The translations under genes were made by a program, and so were the position numbers. A stretch of 64,000 nucleotides of DNA from Lachnospiraceae bacterium (GTDB lineage Bacteria > Bacillota_A > Clostridia > Lachnospirales > Lachnospiraceae), in contig JAGAUD010000022.1 in assembly GCA_017620975.1 (NCBI GenBank), positions 1 through 64,000 of the forward strand. Direction: 5' to 3'. The notes below the pieces were generated by a model. That model was not told the DNA's origin. It was given only the letters and a program-made list of their open reading frames with translations, and searched no databases. This document shows positions 60,673-64,000 of the stretch, in pieces. The first letter of the stretch is position 1, and the number at the start of each line of letters is the position of its first letter.

Positions 60673-61035
60673 TCATTTCTGCAGCCATTGCTGCACTTGT
60701 TCCATGATCTGCGGCTGCGTATAACCAAGTTCTTTCATTTTATTGAAAAAATCTTCCATATGCGCCTGTGCCAGCTGCTGCCGTATGCTGCCTATCAGTT
60801 CCGTGTTCTCCGTCACTATACGCCCGTTGGTGCGCTGTGTGACGATCAGACCGCTGCGCTCCAGTTCTGCAAAGGCTTTCTGCATCGTGTTGGGGTTCAC
60901 TGCAGCTGTGGCTGCAAGCTCTCTTACGCTGGGAAGCCTTCCTCCGGGCTCGTAACAGCCGGATACGATCTGCATTTGGATCCGTTCTACAAGCTGGGCG
61001 TAGATTGGACGGTCAGAATCCAGTTGCCATGCCAT
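60673..61035 (-). CDS. GntR family regulator, YtrA subfamily
   Basis: A 120-residue regulator with a GntR winged helix-turn-helix (PIYAQLVERIQMQIVSGCY, then LPSVRELAATAAVNPNTMQKAF) and only a short helical tail in place of a large effector domain, as in YtrA. The ATG at 61035 follows AAGGAG by 7 nt; the longer frame upstream runs through the promoter. YtrA-type proteins repress their own operon; a palindrome over the start site supports that here. Confidence 0.9.
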   Translation of the reverse strand: MAWQLDSDRPIYAQLVERIQMQIVSGCYEPGGRLPSVRELAATAAVNPNTMQKAFAELERSGLIVTQRTNGRIVTENTELIGSIRQQLAQAHMEDFFNKMKELGYTQPQIMEQVQQWLQK

Positions 61036-61092
61036 GTTATTGCTCCTTTCTGTGATGTTAAGCTTTCTATGTGGATTGAGAAGCTTGCGTTG

Positions 61093-61142
61093 TTGTATTA
61101 TCTTCTTAATACAATCATACATAATATATAGTGTTTTGTCAA
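61093..61142 (-). promoter_or_regulatory. Promoter and operator of the GntR-ABC operon
   Basis: On the minus strand TTGACA (61137-61142) and TATGAT (61114-61119) are 17 nt apart. Directly downstream TTGTATT-N8-AATACAA (61093-61114) forms a perfect inverted repeat over the start point, a likely autorepression site. Confidence 0.75.
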
Positions 61143-61175
61143 GGGGGAACTGAACCAAAAGCTGCTTTTCACCAA

Positions 61176-61203
61176 TTGACAAATCCCTCCTGCGCGTTAT
61201 AAT
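61176..61203 (+). promoter_or_regulatory. Promoter of the SGNH hydrolase remnant
   Basis: TTGACA (61176-61181) and TATAAT (61198-61203) are perfect boxes 16 nt apart, still intact in front of a broken gene. Confidence 0.75.
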
Positions 61204-61238
61204 GAAGCTAAACTGTAAATGCAAAGGAGAATTTCCCC

Positions 61239-61676
61239 ATGGAATCTTATATTAACCTTGATAAAAATATGATCGTAAATACCACCATCGGCGACGCCGA
61301 GGTAACCTGGTACGACGTGCGACGTGCACCGTTTTCCCTGCACGGGCTGTACGAGCCCCGGACCGAAGCCTTCTTCCATCGCCTGCCCCTGGACGTTGCA
61401 GCAGCGACAAGCGAGGCCGTCGATAGGCTCAGCCAGGAATCTGCCGGCGGCCGTGTGCGTTTTTCTACAGATTCACCCTACATCATGTCTTCTTACCTGA
61501 AGGCTCGTCAGGCAGGGGATGAGAATGTATACTTTATCGATGGTATGAGTTTCTTTGTAGAGCCTCATCAGTACGATTTCTCTATGGATGGCGTTCATCC
61601 CAATGATGCCGGGTTCCATCGCATGGCGGACGGCATTGGGACGGTGATTCGACATATTTTTGAAAAGGGGATGTAA
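61239..61676 (+). pseudogene. Internally deleted SGNH/GDSL hydrolase
   Basis: The frame encodes 145 residues. Residues 1-80 match the N-terminal beta domain found in a clostridial SGNH-hydrolase group (INLDKNMIV, then FFHRLPLDVAAATSEAVDRLS and GGRVRF). Residues 85-145 match the C-terminal end, with the catalytic Asp/His block DGVHPND. The middle of about 200 residues, which should contain the GDS nucleophile block and the Gly and Asn blocks, is missing without a frame change. AAGGAG precedes the ATG. It is transcribable but should be inactive as an esterase. Confidence 0.7.
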
Positions 61677-61769
61677 ACGTTTTTACCGGAGGATATCAGC
61701 TGCCATTGCAGTCAATATTCCCGATATTTGCTATTTTCATATGCTCTTTAAAAATTTGGGAGAGAAAAA

Positions 61770-62660
61770 ATGAAGCAGACAAGCACAAATGAAATCGGAA
61801 AGATAATCGATAAAAACGGCAATCAGCTCCTTAGAATGTGGAATGTAGAAGTACCTTGGGGGAAGCGCCCTTTGCAGCACCATCAGCATTTTAACTTTGA
61901 AATCATGTATGTAAATTTCGGAAATGGTACCTATACTACGGAAAATAAGGATTATCCTATTTCAGCAGGAGATCTTTTTGTCTTTTCCAGCAATGAATTT
62001 CATTGTATTACGGATGTAGGGTGCGACGGCCTTCGCATTACAAATCTGCACTTTAACCCACAATTTATATGGAGCAACACCTCAGACAGCAATACGAACA
62101 TTAATATGAACTTTTGCTTCTCCCATCATCCTGATTTTTCTAATCGTATTGCTGCTGATGCCAAAGAACCAATGTCTTTGCTGCTGCAGCTGCAAACAGA
62201 GCTGGAAACGAATGAAAAAGAATGCCACCTGTGCGTCAGGGCATTGCTCCATCTGCTGCTGGTGTCTCTGGTCAGGAATTATAATTATCTGGATACCCAA
62301 TCCAGCATCAGCCACCAGCAGCTGCACAGCATTCAGCATACCCTGCATTACATCGATAAACATTTCACTGAAAAAATAACTCTGCAGGAGCTCTCCTCTC
62401 TTGCGGGACTTACTCCCACGTACTTTTCTACTTTTTTTAAGCAGGTAGTAGGGATATCACTGTGGAACTATATTAATTATAAGAGAATTGACATGGCCAT
62501 CCGCCTTATTACCTCTGATGGGCTCAGAAAGAATATGATTGATATCGCCGCTGAATGTGGCTTTAACAATACTGCTAATTTTAATAAGACTTTTAAGCAG
62601 ATTACCGGGATGACGCCGAGTGATTATAAGAAGAATGGCGGGGTTGTGGAGATTAGTTAA
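61770..62660 (+). CDS. AraC family transcriptional regulator
   Basis: A 296-residue regulator with an N-terminal cupin domain (HHQHFNFEIMYVNFG near residue 35, then GDLFVFSSNEFHCI) and a C-terminal AraC DNA-binding domain (about 190-290: ITLQELSSLAGLTPTYFSTFFKQ, ending GMTPSDYKKNGG). GGGAGAG stands 6 nt before the ATG. It is convergent with the sugar isomerase/oxidoreductase genes at the window edge, which are its plausible targets. Confidence 0.88.
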   Translation: MKQTSTNEIGKIIDKNGNQLLRMWNVEVPWGKRPLQHHQHFNFEIMYVNFGNGTYTTENKDYPISAGDLFVFSSNEFHCITDVGCDGLRITNLHFNPQFIWSNTSDSNTNINMNFCFSHHPDFSNRIAADAKEPMSLLLQLQTELETNEKECHLCVRALLHLLLVSLVRNYNYLDTQSSISHQQLHSIQHTLHYIDKHFTEKITLQELSSLAGLTPTYFSTFFKQVVGISLWNYINYKRIDMAIRLITSDGLRKNMIDIAAECGFNNTANFNKTFKQITGMTPSDYKKNGGVVEIS

Positions 62661-62779
62661 CTCTCACCCAGATAGAAGATAAGCAATATGAGACCACTCT
62701 TTTAGCAAATGGAATTCTTTCGGAAAGAATCAGGAAATACGGCTTTGCTTTTGAAGGGAAGAAAGTATTGATTGGATAG
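62657..62779 (+). pseudogene. C-terminal fragment of an AAA/PD-(D/E)XK protein
   Basis: After a TAG at 62654-62656 a 40-codon frame reads LTQIEDKQYETTLLANGI, then KYGFAFEGKKVLIG and stop. This is the usual C terminus of AAA-ATPase-like/PDDEXK_9 proteins, the family of the complete gene at 40197-41783. It has no start codon or ribosome site and overlaps the last codon of the AraC gene, so it is the scar of a lost gene copy. Confidence 0.65.
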
Positions 62780-62795
62780 TTTACAGAATAATTTA

Positions 62796-62832
62796 CGCTG
62801 CCCCTGTACAATGACAGGAGCAGCGTTTTTTA
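62796..62832 (+). terminator. Terminator after the AraC gene and fragment
   Basis: CGCTGC-CCTGT and ACAGG-GCAGCG form a stem with a small bulge around a 6-nt loop, followed by six T residues on the plus strand. Confidence 0.8.
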
Positions 62833-62853
62833 TAAAACTAATTACGTTTCAGC

Positions 62854-63819
62854 CTATGCCCACCACATCTCGCCTGCGGTCTCATAGATAATGGTATTCT
62901 TAAGAAGTGCAATTGCCTTCTCCAGTCCTTCCTTAGGAGACATGAGTCCATCTTCATGCTCAATGCTGATAGCTCCGTCATATCCTACAGCCTTCAAAGT
63001 ACTGATGATATTGTTCCATACTTCCTGGGAATGTCCGTAACCAACAGTACGGAATACCCATGCTCTGTTCAGGATATCGCCGTATTCCTGGGTATCCAGA
63101 ACACCGATCTTAGCAGTATTGGCTGCATCAATCTTGGTATCTTTTGCATGGAAGTGGTAGATAGCGCCCCGGAGCATCTTGATTGCTTCGCAAGGGTCGA
63201 TTCCCTGCCAGAACAGGTGGCTGGGGTCAACGTTGGCACCGATCATATCACCTACTGCTGCACGCAGCTTTAACAGAGTGGAAGGATTGTATACGCAGAA
63301 TCCGGGATGCATCTCAAATGCAATTTTCTTGATACCGATCTCCGCTGCCAGCTTCGTGGTCTCCTTCCAGTAAGGAATCACTACTTCGTTCCACTGCCAA
63401 TCTAAGATATCCAGGTACTCAGGCGGCCATGCACAGGTTACCCAGTTAGGGTTCTGGGAATTCTCACAGTCACCAGGGCATCCGGAGAAACCGATCATGG
63501 TATCTACTCCCAGCTGTACTGCAACTTTCATTGCATCTACGAATTCTTCGTGGAAACGCTTTGCGATTTCCTTGTTGGGATGTACAGGGTTGCCGTGGCA
63601 AGCCAATGCAGACAGCTTCATGTTATATTTCTTAAGGAGTGCTTTGAATTCTTCAATTTTCTCCGGATGAGCAAGGTATTCCTTGGGATCCAGATGAGCC
63701 TTTCCGGGATATCCGCCTGCACCGATTTCCAGGCTGTCTACTCCGAGGCTGCTTAAATATGCTAATGCTTCTTCCAGGTTCATCTGATTGAGAACCGGGG
63801 ACATTACTGAAAGTTCCAT
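62854..63819 (-). CDS. Sugar phosphate isomerase/epimerase (xylose isomerase-like TIM barrel)
   Basis: A 321-residue AP endonuclease 2-type TIM barrel. Metal-ligand regions typical of the family are seen: AFEMHPGFCVYN near residue 170, ANVDPSHLFWQGID near 205, YHFHAKDTKID near 232 and SIEHEDGLM near 285. Such enzymes act as sugar isomerases, epimerases or ketosugar lyases, commonly beside Gfo/Idh/MocA oxidoreductases as here. The ATG at 63819 lies 7 nt after the preceding gene with AAAGGATGA as ribosome site. The substrate is unknown. Confidence 0.85.
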   Translation of the reverse strand: MELSVMSPVLNQMNLEEALAYLSSLGVDSLEIGAGGYPGKAHLDPKEYLAHPEKIEEFKALLKKYNMKLSALACHGNPVHPNKEIAKRFHEEFVDAMKVAVQLGVDTMIGFSGCPGDCENSQNPNWVTCAWPPEYLDILDWQWNEVVIPYWKETTKLAAEIGIKKIAFEMHPGFCVYNPSTLLKLRAAVGDMIGANVDPSHLFWQGIDPCEAIKMLRGAIYHFHAKDTKIDAANTAKIGVLDTQEYGDILNRAWVFRTVGYGHSQEVWNNIISTLKAVGYDGAISIEHEDGLMSPKEGLEKAIALLKNTIIYETAGEMWWA

Positions 63820-63826
63820 AAATTTA

Positions 63827-64000
63827 TCATCCTTTCTTACATCTCTCTTCAAAGTCAGTGATCACTTTGTTCTGTTCTGCTGATTCAAAGACAGCTTCCA
63901 TCAGCTTCATGACACGCAGCAATTCATCATGCTTGATCAGCTGCTCTGCCTCGCCTGTGATGGCTTTCATCACATTCTGATAAAACTCTCTGATATCAGA
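63827..64000 (-). CDS. C-terminal end of a Gfo/Idh/MocA oxidoreductase (partial)
   Basis: The minus-strand frame is open from the window edge to a TGA at 63827-63829. Its 57 residues (REFYQNVMKAITG, then ELLRVMKLMEAVFESAEQNK) match the C-terminal helix region of Gfo/Idh/MocA family dehydrogenases. It lies 7 nt upstream of the TIM-barrel isomerase gene, so they are one operon. The start lies outside the window. Confidence 0.75.
   Translation of the reverse strand, partial: SDIREFYQNVMKAITGEAEQLIKHDELLRVMKLMEAVFESAEQNKVITDFEERCKKG

Noticed and set aside
1..64000. CRISPR arrays, tRNA or rRNA genes, complete insertion sequences, prophage
   Set aside because: No regular spaced repeats, cloverleaf sequences, transposases, integrases or phage structural genes were recognised on either strand.

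Overview
The window looks like a chromosome segment of a spore-forming, anaerobic Firmicute of the family Lachnospiraceae. Support comes from an alpha/beta small acid-soluble spore protein gene, the gene order tig-clpP-clpX-lon-ysxC, proteins typical of that family (DUF4250, DUF5716, DUF5717, ABC_export permease), strong AGGAGG-type ribosome-binding sites and a moderate GC content. Genus and species cannot be fixed from what is visible. Most genes lie on the minus strand.

Region by region. 0-7.5 kb is sugar and sugar-alcohol metabolism with its regulators: D-lyxose isomerase, a Gfo/Idh/MocA oxidoreductase, a sorbitol-6-phosphate dehydrogenase-like SDR, two AraC and one DeoR regulator, a glycerophosphodiesterase with a leader attenuator, and a polysaccharide deacetylase. 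7.5-14.4 kb holds a corrinoid-activator-like ASKHA protein, a 57-aa DUF4250 protein, oligoendopeptidase F, ClpB, and a membrane-anchored EIIA-like protein without its histidines. 14.4-15.8 kb carries a cold-shock gene with a long hairpin leader and mntP behind a yybP-ykoY manganese riboswitch. 15.8-21.3 kb has an ABC exporter, TraX, a degenerate response regulator and an ECF sigma/anti-sigma pair. 21.4-29.9 kb is the housekeeping block truA, AI-2E-like, ysxC, lon, clpX, clpP, tig. 30-34.2 kb has a fused permease-ATPase ABC importer with its binding protein, the spore protein, a transaldolase-family aldolase and a SEC-C protein.

34.3-41.8 kb is an AT-rich accessory block. It begins with an orphan plus-strand terminator that fits a small RNA with two anti-Shine-Dalgarno motifs and a forespore-like promoter. 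Next is a translationally coupled three-gene cassette (DUF262 NTPase, SMC-like AAA ATPase with a DUF3696-type end, and a protein ending in a HigB/Gp49-like toxin domain). I propose this cassette as the best candidate for an undescribed defence system. A sigma-region-2-only protein with a membrane partner and a secreted protein, a decayed DNA ligase and an AAA/PD-(D/E)XK protein follow.

42-50.7 kb is purine synthesis: purC, purF, purB and a second PurF-like gene without the glutaminase active site form one unit, and purA with a LysR regulator and a HAD phosphatase form another. 50.7-53.3 kb is a polar amino-acid ABC importer behind a perfect 16-bp palindrome. 53.3-59.0 kb is a three-gene cluster of unknown function (DUF5717, a DUF5716 actin/Hsp70-like protein, a TPR-like protein). 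59.1-61.1 kb is a YtrA-type GntR regulator with its ABC transporter. The right end has a gutted SGNH hydrolase, an AraC regulator, a tail fragment of a second AAA/PD-(D/E)XK gene, and a sugar isomerase/oxidoreductase pair running off the edge. No rRNA, tRNA, CRISPR array, prophage or complete insertion sequence was recognised.
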